Shown: one piece after another, positions 37,574 to 47,241 of the stretch
How the letters are laid out: the number at the start of each line of letters is the position of its first letter
Position numbering within the stretch: the first letter of the stretch is position 1
Assembly: GCF_025685645.1 (NCBI RefSeq)
Contig: NZ_JAGSYF010000001.1
Coordinates: forward strand, 1,394,509-1,458,508
Direction: 5' to 3'
Length of the DNA stretch: 64,000 nucleotides
Source of the DNA: Edaphobacter bradus
GTDB taxonomy: Bacteria > Acidobacteriota > Terriglobia > Terriglobales > Acidobacteriaceae
The notes under the pieces: generated by a model
Seen by the model: the letters and a program-made list of their open reading frames with translations, nothing else
Told to the model about the DNA's origin: nothing
Database searches by the model: none
Program-made: the position numbers and the translations under genes

Positions 37574-37604
37574 CATTCTGCGTCGTCTAACGCTTCAGAA
37601 GTTC

Positions 37605-39524
37605 ATGGCATCCAAGCCTCAACCACGCGCCCCGCTTGCGATTCAGATGATCGCGTTCGCGATGACTGGCGTTTCAACCCTGGTTCCGGCTCAAACGCCT
37701 GCTCCCGGCACTGGTTCAACACAACAGGCCGTCGCGAGTTCGTCGAGGCCCGCCCCGGGCAAACGTCAGATTGCTGCTGCAGAGGACGCCTACCTCGCAG
37801 GCGCCCGCCTTCTGGACCGCAACGACCTGGCTGGGGCCGAGGCTCGGTTTGAGAAGGCCGCTACGCTGAATCCCGACAATCAAGATTACGCCCTTGCGGC
37901 CAGCCTGGCCCGCGAGCACCGGGTGACTGAACTGGTGCAGCAGGCTGGCAAAGCGCGCCTGCTGGGAGAGAGCAAGAAAGCAGAGGCGCTGCTTGCCGCT
38001 GCGCGGGCACTTGACCCGCAAAACAGCATCGTGGCCCAGCACCTGAGCAGCTCCCCTGCTCCTCCTGCTTTCAATCCGGAGATCCAGTCTTTGCCTCAGC
38101 ACGGCCCGGCCATTGCGGGTCCAGTAAGGCTTATGCCGGGTCCAGGCACCAGCAGCTTCAACATCCGCGGGGACTCCAGGGATGTTGTCCGTCAGGTCAT
38201 GGCGGCTTACGGGATACGAGCCGTTTTCGACGATTCTGTCCAGAGGCAGGACCTGCGCTTCGACCTGGACGACTCACACTACCAGCAGGCCACGCAAATC
38301 GTGCTGAAGATGGCGGGCCTGTTCGCTGTGCCACTCGATCCGCATAGTGCGCTGGTCATTAAGGATACGACCGAAAACCGGCAGCGCTTCGAGCGCCAGT
38401 TGCAGGAAACGATCTACATCCCCAGCCTGACGCCGGAGCAGATGTCGGAGCTCAGCAACATGGTTCGCACCGTCTTCGACGTCAAGCAGCCGACCGTGCT
38501 GAACGGCTCAGGCACATTACTGATTCGCGCCCCTGAAGAGACGCTGAACGCTGTTAACGTGACGCTGGCCGACCTGATTGACGGCGGCGGCGAAGTCCTT
38601 CTGGATATCAATCTCTACTCCGTTGACCGGACGCGGCAGCGCAGTATCGGCATACAGTTTCCGCAGCAGATTGGCTTCTACAGCGTCGAGAGCGCGGCCC
38701 ATGACCTGGTTACGGCAAACCAGTCGCTGGTGAACCAAGCGATCTCACAGGGGTTAATCCCCGCTAACGCCAGCGACATTACCATCGCGCTCGCGCTGAT
38801 CTCTTCGGGCCTGGTCCAGAGTACCCTACTAAGCAGCACGATTGGCCTCTTCGGCGGCGGTCTAACCCTGGGCGGCGTCACAATGCCGCCTACGAACCTC
38901 CACCTCGCGCTCAGTTCCAGTGACACGCGAGCTCTGGACAACATCCAACTCCGCGTCGGCTATAAGCAGACCGGAACCTTTCGGGCTGGGACGCGCTACC
39001 CCGTCACAACCGGCATCTACTCCAGCGGCGCCACACCAACGGTCTCACAATTAGCAGGAGTCACCATCAACGGAATCAGCGCGACAAGCTTGCTATCCCA
39101 GGTGTCAAGCGTCAGCGTTCCACAGATTCAATATGAAGACCTCGGCCTCACTCTGAAGGCAACACCCGTGGTGCAGAGATCCGGCAGAATTGCTATGCAT
39201 TTGGACCTGAAGATCGAAGCGCTGGCGGGCACGTCGCTGAATAATATTCCCATACTCGCCAGTCGGCAGTACGTCTCAGATGTGACGGTACGCGATGGCG
39301 AAACGGCGCTGATCGCCAGTTCCCTCACCAAGCAGGAGTCTGCGGCGGTGAATGGCCTTCCGGGTCTGGGCGAGTTGCCCGGATTCCAGACAGTGACAGC
39401 GATCAAGACGACAGATTCTGACACGAGCGAGTTGGTACTGCTCATTACTCCTCACGTTGTTCGCCACCGGGGAAATACAGCCGCCGGGCCTCGTATCGCG
39501 CTCAATCTGCCCGGGTCGGATTGA
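37605..39524 (+). CDS. Secretin-family protein (type II/III secretion-like)
   Basis: 639 aa. Signal-like N-terminus, TPR-like helical part (about 60-150), STN/N0-like domain (GDSRDVVRQVMAAYGIRAVFDD, about 190-260), then a C-terminal secretin homology region with VPQIQYEDLGLTLKATPVV and a final ELVLLITPHVV. These are features of GspD/PilQ outer-membrane channels. No other secretion genes surround it, so its system is unknown. A GspD-like orphan is common in Acidobacteriota. ATG 37605 is chosen; the frame is open to 37509. Confidence 0.88.
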   Translation: MASKPQPRAPLAIQMIAFAMTGVSTLVPAQTPAPGTGSTQQAVASSSRPAPGKRQIAAAEDAYLAGARLLDRNDLAGAEARFEKAATLNPDNQDYALAASLAREHRVTELVQQAGKARLLGESKKAEALLAAARALDPQNSIVAQHLSSSPAPPAFNPEIQSLPQHGPAIAGPVRLMPGPGTSSFNIRGDSRDVVRQVMAAYGIRAVFDDSVQRQDLRFDLDDSHYQQATQIVLKMAGLFAVPLDPHSALVIKDTTENRQRFERQLQETIYIPSLTPEQMSELSNMVRTVFDVKQPTVLNGSGTLLIRAPEETLNAVNVTLADLIDGGGEVLLDINLYSVDRTRQRSIGIQFPQQIGFYSVESAAHDLVTANQSLVNQAISQGLIPANASDITIALALISSGLVQSTLLSSTIGLFGGGLTLGGVTMPPTNLHLALSSSDTRALDNIQLRVGYKQTGTFRAGTRYPVTTGIYSSGATPTVSQLAGVTINGISATSLLSQVSSVSVPQIQYEDLGLTLKATPVVQRSGRIAMHLDLKIEALAGTSLNNIPILASRQYVSDVTVRDGETALIASSLTKQESAAVNGLPGLGELPGFQTVTAIKTTDSDTSELVLLITPHVVRHRGNTAAGPRIALNLPGSD

Positions 39525-39549
39525 GGCGCATCTCAATATCCCCCACGCG

Positions 39550-39578
39550 TTGACCACATACCTTCGGACCGCTATACT
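39550..39578 (+). promoter_or_regulatory. Promoter of tRNA-Gly
   Basis: TTGACC (39550-39555), 17-bp spacer, TATACT (39573-39578), 12 bp before the mature tRNA. Confidence 0.8.
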
Positions 39579-39590
39579 TATAACTGTAGA

Positions 39591-39665
39591 GCGGGAGTAG
39601 CTCAGTGGTAGAGTGCTTCCTTGCCAAGGAAGATGTCGCCGGTTCGACCCCGGTCTCCCGCTCCA
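39591..39665 (+). tRNA. tRNA-Gly (anticodon GCC)
   Basis: A complete cloverleaf: acceptor GCGGGAG/CTCCCGC, D-loop AGCTCAGTGGTAGAG, anticodon loop TTGCCAA with GCC at 39623-39625, T-loop GGTTCGACCCC, and an encoded CCA end. Confidence 0.98.
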
Positions 39666-39734
39666 AACACCCCCTGCCTGCGGTACACTTCATCTACAAT
39701 TCAGCGGGGCTTCCAAATGAATAGCCCACCCCGG

Positions 39735-39809
39735 GGCGCGGTACCCAAGTGGTAAGGGAGAGGTCTGCAAAACCTTTATGCGTCGGTTCGATCCCGACCC
39801 GCGCCTCCA
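39735..39809 (+). tRNA. tRNA-Cys (anticodon GCA)
   Basis: Acceptor GGCGCGG/CCGCGCC, D-arm with CCAAGTGGTAAGG, anticodon GCA at 39767-39769, T-arm GTCGGTTCGATCCCGAC, encoded CCA. An integrase gene lies just downstream, so the 3' half is a likely attachment site. Confidence 0.98.
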
Positions 39810-40046
39810 AATTTTCTCGGGCTTTTCAAATAAATCAAAAACTTACGAGCGAAGGTCACTCGTCCTCGTTCGTGCTCAAGGGGCCTGATTCGGGCTGATT
39901 TGTCGCCAAAGGCGGACAAAAAGCGGACGGAAAAATTCGCCGGGGCTTTCTCCCGAATTCCGCAAAAGTAAAACCCGCCACCAGGGCGGGTAAAAAAAGA
40001 AGTACCAATTTCCAAAAAACTGTCGCGATTCAAACCGGGCTGAGCA

Positions 40047-41138
40047 TCAATTCACTGCCCTCGAAGCTCCCGTCATAGCAGCATTATCCACTTCCACGAG
40101 GACCTGCTCGAACCGGCGCATCGCTTCCCTTTTGTGGTCCGCTGTGGGATGCACATAGCGCTGAACAATACGGATTGAACTGTGTCCGAGAATTGCCGCT
40201 AACGTCGCGAGATCAACCCCTGCTTCCGCCATGCGCGTCGCAAATGAATGCCTCCAATCGTAGAGAACAAAATTGAGGGCACGCCTGGTCTTCGTGCCCG
40301 CACAGGCGCGATCATGCGCTCCATTCAATCTCTTGATGGACGCCCCGGATTTTCGATTAGACGGAAAGATCCACTGCGATGTGCTTTGGCATCGCCTTGC
40401 CAAAATGCTGCGGCTTTCCGCTGTCAGATCCAATGTGCGTCGTGCAGCCTTCGACTTACCAGATCGAATGTGAACCTTCCCACGTTCCAGATCGACGTCC
40501 TCTTTTCGCAGAGAGGTGACTTCTTCTGGTCTCATGCCCTGGTTTCGCATGATCATTGCCAAGTCGTACAGATTTTGGTTCTTCGCTGCGCGGGCAAAGT
40601 ACTCCCGTTCTTCTTCCTGCGTGACCACATGGATCCGAACAGCATCGTCGTCCGAGGGAATCTTCACGTTGTCAATTGGATTCTCGCGGGTCCAGCGCTG
40701 TTTGATTGCATATTTAAAGAACACGGAAAGGGCATGCAGGTCGTGTCTGACGGTTATATCGCGGACCTTGTGTTCATTGAAGCGCCAAACCTTGTATGCC
40801 TCAATATCTGCATCGGAGATCGTGCTCACGGGCTTCGTCGTGAAGAATTCTTTCGCGCTGGTCATGCTTGTAGCAATTCGACGATGACTGTTCGGATGAG
40901 TTCGATACTCCATCTCCGTCCAGTGCAGAAAGTCCTCGACAGCATCTGTGAACTCCCGAACGACAATACGCCGCAGAGGCGCTCGTCCTTCTAAGAGAGC
41001 CTTACGGTGCTCCGCTTCAAGCTGTCTCGCCTCGGTCTCGTTTCGTGTGGTGGCGGCCAAGCCTGTGGATGCGGTGTATTCCCTGCCGTCGAGTTTGAAC
41101 CGGTAGTGCCATATGCCGCTGCGTTTCCGTATTGCCAT
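40047..41138 (-). CDS. int: Tyrosine-type site-specific integrase
   Basis: 363 aa. The N-terminal arm and core-binding (SAM-like) domains span residues 1-160, the catalytic domain 170-345. Catalytic residues: R203 (GMRPEE), K228 or K230, R296 in [10 protein letters not shown]319 (LGHSS) and nucleophile Y328 (RYVHP). The usual box II His is Tyr (Y293). It lies 238 bp past tRNA-Cys and points towards it, the classic arrangement of an integrated island. Overlaps the excisionase-like gene by 122 bp. Confidence 0.94.
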   Translation of the reverse strand: MAIRKRSGIWHYRFKLDGREYTASTGLAATTRNETEARQLEAEHRKALLEGRAPLRRIVVREFTDAVEDFLHWTEMEYRTHPNSHRRIATSMTSAKEFFTTKPVSTISDADIEAYKVWRFNEHKVRDITVRHDLHALSVFFKYAIKQRWTRENPIDNVKIPSDDDAVRIHVVTQEEEREYFARAAKNQNLYDLAMIMRNQGMRPEEVTSLRKEDVDLERGKVHIRSGKSKAARRTLDLTAESRSILARRCQSTSQWIFPSNRKSGASIKRLNGAHDRACAGTKTRRALNFVLYDWRHSFATRMAEAGVDLATLAAILGHSSIRIVQRYVHPTADHKREAMRRFEQVLVEVDNAAMTGASRAVN

Positions 41139-41331
41139 CGTCTCTCGTCTCTTTCAACTTAGTCTCAAGCCACTTTCCTACCCGATCCCGCGGATACCAG
41201 ATCTTACGCCCAACAGCTAAATACGCTGGGCCACGTTTTTGCGATCGCCAGTCCGCAAGCGTAGCAGCCGAGAGTCCGAGTGTCTCGGCAAGCTCTTGCG
41301 GCGAAAGCAAATTTTCGCGGGAAAATGTCAT
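41017..41331 (-). CDS. AlpA/excisionase-like helix-turn-helix protein
   Basis: 104 aa. Residues 8-60 ([48 protein letters not shown]) are a MerR-like wHTH seen in AlpA/Xis proteins. The C-terminal part runs over the start of int in another frame and is basic. It probably assists excision or regulates int. The 41332-41657 gap upstream has no gene that I can support. Confidence 0.82.
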   Translation of the reverse strand: MTFSRENLLSPQELAETLGLSAATLADWRSQKRGPAYLAVGRKIWYPRDRVGKWLETKLKETRDDGNTETQRHMALPVQTRRQGIHRIHRLGRHHTKRDRGETA

Positions 41332-41657
41332 TACAGTTGTTTCTTACCCTCGAAAAAAATCAAAGCTTGTCTATGACTCAAATCTATGGAGCCGCGGGCT
41401 CCTGCCAAACAGACCACGGAAGATATGGAGGATGTAAGGTGCACTCCTGTGATCCGCGGGTGCCGCACTCGGATCGAGAACCCAGGGTTCCCCCCTCGAA
41501 GCCTTACTGAATCACACTGGCCCGGCGCTACCAAAGCATCCGTAAAGCTCGATTCTCCGCGCCTACCTTCATTGGAAGGGCGACCGGACCAGCAGGTGTT
41601 TCAAAAGGGTGCTTCGAGCTTTTGTGCTGGGATTACGGACAGGTTGTTGAGCGATTC

Positions 41658-42221
41658 TTACCGCGTTCGCCTTGTTGGCTTTCTGTACTCGTCTGCAAGG
41701 TCCGTGAGAAACTTTGCCTCGGCTTGGAGCCGGGCCTGGCTCCATCGGTCTCTCACCGTCACGTAGTCCTGCGGTTTCTGGGCCACCGCCTTAGCTTCGA
41801 CTTTTGCAGACTCGAGCCTTGTTCGGCTGGCCTCGGCCAGAAATCTTTTGATCTCGACGGGATGCGCGTTGTTGGCTCGAGCCATCTCAGCTATCCGCAG
41901 GACAGCCTCGAGGTCGTCGTCAGAGCGTCCTGAATCCAACAATGGCTTCCAACCGTTACGGGCAAGTTTTCTGCCAGCAGCGGTCAGTGCAAAGGCGTTC
42001 CTGGGACGGGAGCCAGGTGTGAAAGTCTCCTGCCGGGTGATCAGGCGCTTAGCTTCGAGCCGACGGAGGGCGGGTACGGTGGACCCCAGGGACAGCCCCG
42101 CTTGCCGTTGCAGGTCATAGGTCGTTTCGTGACCACGGTCCAACAGCGACAGAATGAAGATGTCCAATACGGATGAGTCCACTTCTGCTCCTGAGTCAAT
42201 ATACGGTACGACTGCGATCAT
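41658..42221 (-). CDS. PadR-like winged-helix protein, last gene of an unknown cassette
   Basis: 187 aa from ATG 42221, which overlaps the stop of the upstream gene (ATGA); the frame is open to 42317. Residues 15-80 (VLDIFILSLLDRGHETTYDLQRQAGLSLGSTVPALRRLEAKRLI) are a PadR/ArsR-like wHTH; the rest is helical and highly charged. It may regulate the cassette or act with its neighbours. Identification of the wHTH is firm, of the subfamily less so. Confidence 0.75.
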   Translation of the reverse strand: MIAVVPYIDSGAEVDSSVLDIFILSLLDRGHETTYDLQRQAGLSLGSTVPALRRLEAKRLITRQETFTPGSRPRNAFALTAAGRKLARNGWKPLLDSGRSDDDLEAVLRIAEMARANNAHPVEIKRFLAEASRTRLESAKVEAKAVAQKPQDYVTVRDRWSQARLQAEAKFLTDLADEYRKPTRRTR

Positions 42222-43519
42222 GCCGCCGATATCATTGCCGCGGCATACCCGGCGCCGATTGCTTGATAGAGAAAGATCGGGTCTCGACGAAGGGCTAGCA
42301 TCCACCCGAGCAGCCACTCGATGTGACCGTTCATGTAGTCACTATCTTGACTGCAATGGATCATCGTAGGACGGGTCTCCTCTATAAGGTCGCGCAACGA
42401 TTTTGAAATCAGAGGTCGCGCATATGATGATGGATATCGAACCACTTGATGTCGGGCTTCATCGCATATGGCTTGGCGGTAGCCTCCATCAACGTTATCC
42501 AGGAACCACTGCTTGACCGCTTTGATGATCTGTTGATCGGTCACATGAACGAGGCGCTCCTGCCCAGTATCCGCAACAGTATCCGTGGTCGGAGGTTGGA
42601 CGCCGTTGGTTGCAGGGACATTCTGGGCACTGTCGTCCCCATCGGGGGATAAAGGAGTGGAAGAGCCTTGTTGAACCCCTCGTCTCCTCATCACTTCAGC
42701 AATCATCTCCGCTCTTGCCCAATATTGCTCCCAATGGGTCCGCGGGGCCTTGGGTCCTTTCTTCAGTTCCAGCCGCTTGGTGATGAAGGCGATCAGGAAG
42801 TCCTTCGCAGACTCCGATCCAGACAGGACGGTGTTAAGGGTCAGCTCGTGCCTTCTCCGGCGCAAGCTTGGGATCGCCAGATCGCATATCCGGTTGATCT
42901 GTTCTTCAGTCAGCGCACAGTCGTAGCGCTCCGCGACCGTGGTCTTGATGAGCTCGGCCATACCCGCCCTCTTGTCCCGCCATAGCTGTTTGAGTAAAGG
43001 AGTTCCTCTCCGCGGAATCCTTTGATAAAGGAGGTGATACTGCATCCAGTCACCGAACCGTTTCCAACGGACATGAGCGTCGTCGTAGGCTTGCTTACCC
43101 AGAAGATCGATGGCACGGCGCTTCGCCCGTTTCCGATATTTCTCCAGCTTTCCAGCAAAAGCGGCGATTATTTCCTTAGGGTGCTGTTCAGACAACGATG
43201 GATCTGCTTTGTGTAGCTGGCGGAGGGCGAACGCCAGAATGCATAGTTCCAGCGTGTCTGCGTAAATACGCCGCGAAGATGCTAGCCCGAAGAGCTTGCC
43301 CCGCACTTCGATCAAGGTCTGGGCGAGTGACGCGTCATAGGCACGATCCCGGTAGACGTTCGAAGCAAGAGGGTCGATTCGGTCCCATGGATGACGATTG
43401 GGAAAGCTGCCTGAGAGAGCAGTGGCATGCCTGGCTACCAGCAAATCAAGGCCCGGCTTGATCAAGCTGTATTCGTTCGGGTTGATTGTGATGCGTACCT
43501 TCGGGAAACTCACACACAC
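42218..43519 (-). CDS. 433-aa protein of unknown function, middle gene of the cassette
   Basis: GTG start inside the end of the previous gene (10-bp overlap). Mostly helical and basic, with a stretch of polar residues (about 285-320) separating an N-terminal domain (EYSLIKPGLDLLVARHATALSG..., about 10-270) from a C-terminal domain (about 325-430). No catalytic motif or membrane helix is obvious. I do not recognise the family. Confidence 0.65.
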   Translation of the reverse strand: MCVSFPKVRITINPNEYSLIKPGLDLLVARHATALSGSFPNRHPWDRIDPLASNVYRDRAYDASLAQTLIEVRGKLFGLASSRRIYADTLELCILAFALRQLHKADPSLSEQHPKEIIAAFAGKLEKYRKRAKRRAIDLLGKQAYDDAHVRWKRFGDWMQYHLLYQRIPRRGTPLLKQLWRDKRAGMAELIKTTVAERYDCALTEEQINRICDLAIPSLRRRRHELTLNTVLSGSESAKDFLIAFITKRLELKKGPKAPRTHWEQYWARAEMIAEVMRRRGVQQGSSTPLSPDGDDSAQNVPATNGVQPPTTDTVADTGQERLVHVTDQQIIKAVKQWFLDNVDGGYRQAICDEARHQVVRYPSSYARPLISKSLRDLIEETRPTMIHCSQDSDYMNGHIEWLLGWMLALRRDPIFLYQAIGAGYAAAMISAA

Positions 43520-43821
43520 CTCGCACGGGAAGGAACAATGCAGCGGACGATGAAGTCCGCGAAAAACTGGTCCAGTTCTTCCGGGTCTGGTTCGTGCAGG
43601 GCGGCGAAAAAGAAATGCGCGCGGCCGTCCAGAGCGGCCTGAACGATCAAGCTGAGACGTTCGCAGTCTTCGACCTCCAGATCGTGATCGGACAAAATCT
43701 GGATGGCCATCGATATATATGGTGCGAGCCGGCGATTGGTCTCATCGGACTCTGCACCACCAGGAACGGAAACAGGCGCTGTAGCGCGGGAATGGATATC
43801 GAGGTGGAAATGTCGAAACAT
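43510..43821 (-). CDS. 103-aa protein of unknown function, first gene of the cassette
   Basis: A small acidic protein with a helical centre (NRRLAPYISMAIQILSDHDLEVEDCERLSLIVQAAL). No domain recognised. It leads three overlapping genes next to the integrase. An inverted repeat AAAACACGCC...GGTGTTTTT (43912-43936) lies about 90 bp upstream. Confidence 0.6.
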   Translation of the reverse strand: MFRHFHLDIHSRATAPVSVPGGAESDETNRRLAPYISMAIQILSDHDLEVEDCERLSLIVQAALDGRAHFFFAALHEPDPEELDQFFADFIVRCIVPSRARCV

Positions 43822-44392
43822 TTGGGTGTCCGGGGGTGGTTAGTATAGACACGCCATTCATTCCGAAGATCTTTGCCGCCAATTCCGGCTTCCCCGATTT
43901 TTATTTTCTTGAAAACACGCCATTTAGGGTGTTTTTGGCATTGCGGCGGAGATCGGCCACAGCCACTCTGTAGAAGAGATGTGGAACTGATCGTATCGGG
44001 GCCCGGCACGGGCCAATCGAGTTTGGCGCCGACCGAATTCGAACTCATGTTGTCGCCGTGAAAGCGGGTTCGGGGCCAAATTGCAGCGTTTGGCTGGATT
44101 TGCCAGAATGAGCAGAAACCCGCGTCAATCGTGGGGATCGCTCATCTTCATCCGTGTATGGGTTTGCACTCAGATGCAAGGGTTTGTATGCCACTTAGTC
44201 ACCACAGCATCACCGGACTTTCGGCCTGAGTCGCCCTGTAACTCTGGCGGCCTCTCACACACGCCGGACTTAGTTGTCCGGAATTGGCTCACGTCGCAGG
44301 CAGGGACGCCTTTTGCCGAACTTGCACGGCGGGGGAAAAATCGCCCTCCACAATGGTGGTGGTGGAAAGTGTCCGGCTGCCCAGCTTCGTTG
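43822..44392. other. Region without a supported gene upstream of the cassette
   Basis: It contains the inverted repeat at 43912-43936 and T-rich stretches that may hold the cassette promoter. The 141-codon plus-strand frame at 44081-44506 overlaps the dead transposase antisense and has no family features. Confidence 0.5.
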
Positions 44393-45029
44393 GTACCGCT
44401 TCAGACGACGTCCATCCTGAGTAGAATTCCTTCGATTCCGACGATGTGGCGCAATGAGTTCAATGCCGTAGAACCTCATTTCTGCGTCGAGGAGGTCGAG
44501 TCATAGGCGTTGTCACCGATTAGGTTCTGAGGGGCGTCGGGAACGACCATCTGTAGCAAAGTGGACATGGCTAGCGTCACTTCATGCGGAGTGGCACTTT
44601 CAGCGCAAACAGAAACCGGTAGCCCATTACGATCTGCGACTGCCACGATCTTCGTTCCCTTGCCGCGTTTTGTTTTTCCGACCTTGCGCCCCCTTTTTTG
44701 GCGGGCGCAAAACTCGCGTCGATAAAGGCTTCACGAACATCGATTGTGCCTCGGGCACTGAGTTCTTGCGCAAGAGCAGTCATGATCCTAGTCATCAGGC
44801 CGGACCGAACCCATTGCTAAAACCGCCTGTGACAGGTCTGGAACGAAGGGTATCGGTCGGGGAGGTCCGCCCAGGGTGCGCCAGTCCGCAACACCCAGAG
44901 GATACCGTTCAGAACGGATCGGCGACTTTTCCAAGGTCGGCCTCTGCCATCCCGTCGTCTCCTTGGTTTCGGGATCAGCAGATCGAGGGTTTTCCACTGT
45001 TCGTCAGTTAGATCACGTCGATACGGCAT
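44393..45029 (-). pseudogene. Decayed IS5-family transposase
   Basis: Start [22 protein letters not shown], then [26 protein letters not shown], an in-frame TAG at 44817-44819 (the next codons, QWVRSG, continue the homology), GTIDVREAFIDASFAPAKKGG, a frameshift at A6G5 (44689-44699), then KVGKTKRGKGTKIVAVADRNG, another shift near 44490, and [29 protein letters not shown] before homology is lost. The A6G run could be a programmed frameshift site, but the nonsense and truncation show the element is dead. Confidence 0.88.
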
Positions 45030-45441
45030 TCCTGTGTTGATGCCGTTTTGGATTTCGACGCATCGCTCGGTGGTGCCGATCAGCAGAATTACTGCTGCGG
45101 CAGTGATGATCTATCACTGATCGTCCCCGCACAGATCCGTCCCAGTGCGTTTACGTATACGACTACGAGGGAGGGCGCAGAAGCGGGCCACAAGATAGGC
45201 TGCTGTGAACGCCGCTGTCGGAGAGCGCTGGCTTGCTGCTATTGCAAACTACGAATTGTCTCGAATCCCGAAGGTCATCACTCTCCTCATTTATCTTTGG
45301 TCAGACCACTCGCGACTTCGACGAATTTAGTAAAACCGCCCAGCGAGTCTGCTTGTGTCTTAAACCGCGATATTGGATCGAATTCTCCGGAATTCTTTTC
45401 CACGTACAAGGCATCGAATTCTGAAAAGGAGGTGCGGAACA
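45030..45441. other. Region without a supported gene
   Basis: Between the dead transposase and the AraC gene. No frame shows family features; the last 20 bases hold the AAAGGAGG ribosome site of the araC-type gene. Confidence 0.5.
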
Positions 45442-46374
45442 ATGAAGGTTGTGTTGGAGACTCGCGGTCCTGTCGACGAGCCGTACCTAAGCCTGAATCG
45501 TGAACATCTTCTAGGGATGACGCTCCATCCAGGTTCAATGGAGATCGGGTTAAGACGTTCTGCCCTTAGGCGAATCACCTTCGATGCTGGCCTGATGGGA
45601 CTCTGTCCGCCGCAATCGGAGTACTGGATCGGCACGTGTGATATGACACATGTAACCATGACCATTTCTGACAAGGCGTTGATGGCCGCCTCTGATTGCA
45701 CAGGGAGCAGAATAGAATTGCGCCTCGAACGCGAACTCGCGGATCCGCGATTGCGCGCGTTGGCTACGGCAGTGGATGTGGAAAGAACCGCGGACTTCCC
45801 CAATGGACGTCTTTTTCTCGACTCTATCGAGCAGGCACTTGCCCGGGCTCTGGTCGTCGGTTATGGCGTGCGCGACTATAGCGTGCGGGTTTATCGTGGG
45901 GGACTAAGCCCCGCGAAATTGCGAAAGATTAAAGAATTGGTGGAGGAGAAGATGGAGGAGGACTTAAGTCTTGAGGAAATGGCGCGCACGGTTGGGCTCA
46001 GCGCTACGCATTTCTCGGAAGTCTTCCGCAATACGACCGGCCAGACTCCGCACCAGTGTCTCCTCTGGCATCGCATCCAGCGAGCGAAGGAGATGTTGCG
46101 CTCTGCCGAAATGCGCGTGCTGGATGTCGCCATAGCGTGCGGCTTCAAAACCCAGCAACATTTTGCACGCGTGTTTCGTCATGCGTGCGGCTTAAGCCCG
46201 ACAGAGTATCGCAGGGAGTTTCTGCTTTTCGAACCAGCTGGAGTTTCGACGGCTTTTCTGCCTGACGCGGTACCTATTCCCGTGACGGTTCGTCCAGAGA
46301 CTCTAATCGTGCCGCGTAACGGAGTCTCAGCGAGCGGCGGACACGAACCAGATCACATCCGAGAACACACTTAG
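45442..46374 (+). CDS. AraC-family transcriptional regulator
   Basis: 310 aa from ATG 45442 (AAAAGGAGGTGCGG upstream). An unrecognised N-terminal sensor part (1-165) precedes two HTH motifs of the AraC C-terminal domain (DLSLEEMARTVGLSATHFSEVFR and MRVLDVAIACGFKTQQHFARVFRHACGLSPTEYR). A diverged, frameshifted copy follows directly. Likely targets are near, such as the GMC oxidoreductase. Confidence 0.9.
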   Translation: MKVVLETRGPVDEPYLSLNREHLLGMTLHPGSMEIGLRRSALRRITFDAGLMGLCPPQSEYWIGTCDMTHVTMTISDKALMAASDCTGSRIELRLERELADPRLRALATAVDVERTADFPNGRLFLDSIEQALARALVVGYGVRDYSVRVYRGGLSPAKLRKIKELVEEKMEEDLSLEEMARTVGLSATHFSEVFRNTTGQTPHQCLLWHRIQRAKEMLRSAEMRVLDVAIACGFKTQQHFARVFRHACGLSPTEYRREFLLFEPAGVSTAFLPDAVPIPVTVRPETLIVPRNGVSASGGHEPDHIREHT

Positions 46375-46451
46375 GCTGGGAACAACTCACCAAGATCTTT
46401 GTTTGTTCCTAGTGGAGGGATTAGCCATGCTGGGCGGTCGCGCGGAAAAAC

Positions 46452-47241
46452 ATGAGAGTTGAAATCCTTACGCCTGAATCTGCGACGGAGCCACGCTTCT
46501 GGGTGGAGCACCAACCGGTTCTTGCTATGGCTTTGCGGCCTGGCTCGGTTGAAATCGGTTTGCACAGTTCTAAGATGCGGAGGTTTACGTATTCCACAGG
46601 CGCAATGCGGTTAACCTCGGCTCACTTGGAAAAGTGGTACAGAATCGATGGCTTACACGTTATGACAATCGCCATTTCGGGCGCTGCACTAAGGGCAGCT
46701 GCGGATGAGACGACGGGCGAGGTTGAATTGCGCAGCATCGATAACCTGGTTGACGCACGTGTGGGTGGTTTGGCGGCAGCGGCTTATGCCGAGAGATCTG
46801 CAGGCTTCCCCAGTGGGCTCCTATTTCTGGATTCCATAGAGCAGGCAATGGCCGTAGCCCTGGTCAACGGTTATGCCGTGTGGCACCAGTCTTCGAGTAC
46901 CTACAAAGGTGGACTCGGTCCCGCCCGCTTGAGAAGCGGTGAAAGAGTTCGTGCACGCCAAGATGGAGGACGAATTACGCCTATGTGAACTGGCGCAGTC
47001 CGTAGGGCTCAGCACCGCTCATTTCTCGCAGATGTTTCGGAAGTCAACGGGAGAGACACCGTATCAGTTTGTCTTGCGTGTCAGAGTCGAGCGCGCTAAA
47101 GAGATGTTGCGCTCTGCCGAAACGCGCGTGCTGGATGTTGCCATCGCCTGTGGTTTCAAAACCCAGCAGCACTTTGCCCGCATATTCCGCCAGATATGCG
47201 GAGTCAGTCCGATGGAATATCGATACCGATACCTACGCTGA
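46452..47241 (+). pseudogene. Frameshifted paralogue of the AraC regulator
   Basis: 46452-46988 encodes the sensor part and 46939-47241 the DNA-binding part. Alignment with the intact neighbour (LRKIKELV against LRAVKEFV) is restored by removing one A at about 46934-46935, so a single-base insertion broke the gene. The C-terminal fragment still has complete HTH motifs and an in-frame start (46939) and might be expressed alone. Confidence 0.85.

Noticed and set aside
39502..39693. Minus-strand frame containing ERETGVEPATSSL
   Set aside because: This is the antisense of tRNA-Gly, a well-known false protein.
39776..40033. Minus-strand frame ending GGAGRDRTDA
   Set aside because: Antisense of the tRNA-Cys 3' half and attachment region; a recurrent annotation artefact.
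44081..44506. 141-codon plus-strand frame
   Set aside because: Lies antisense to the decayed transposase; no ribosome site or domain.
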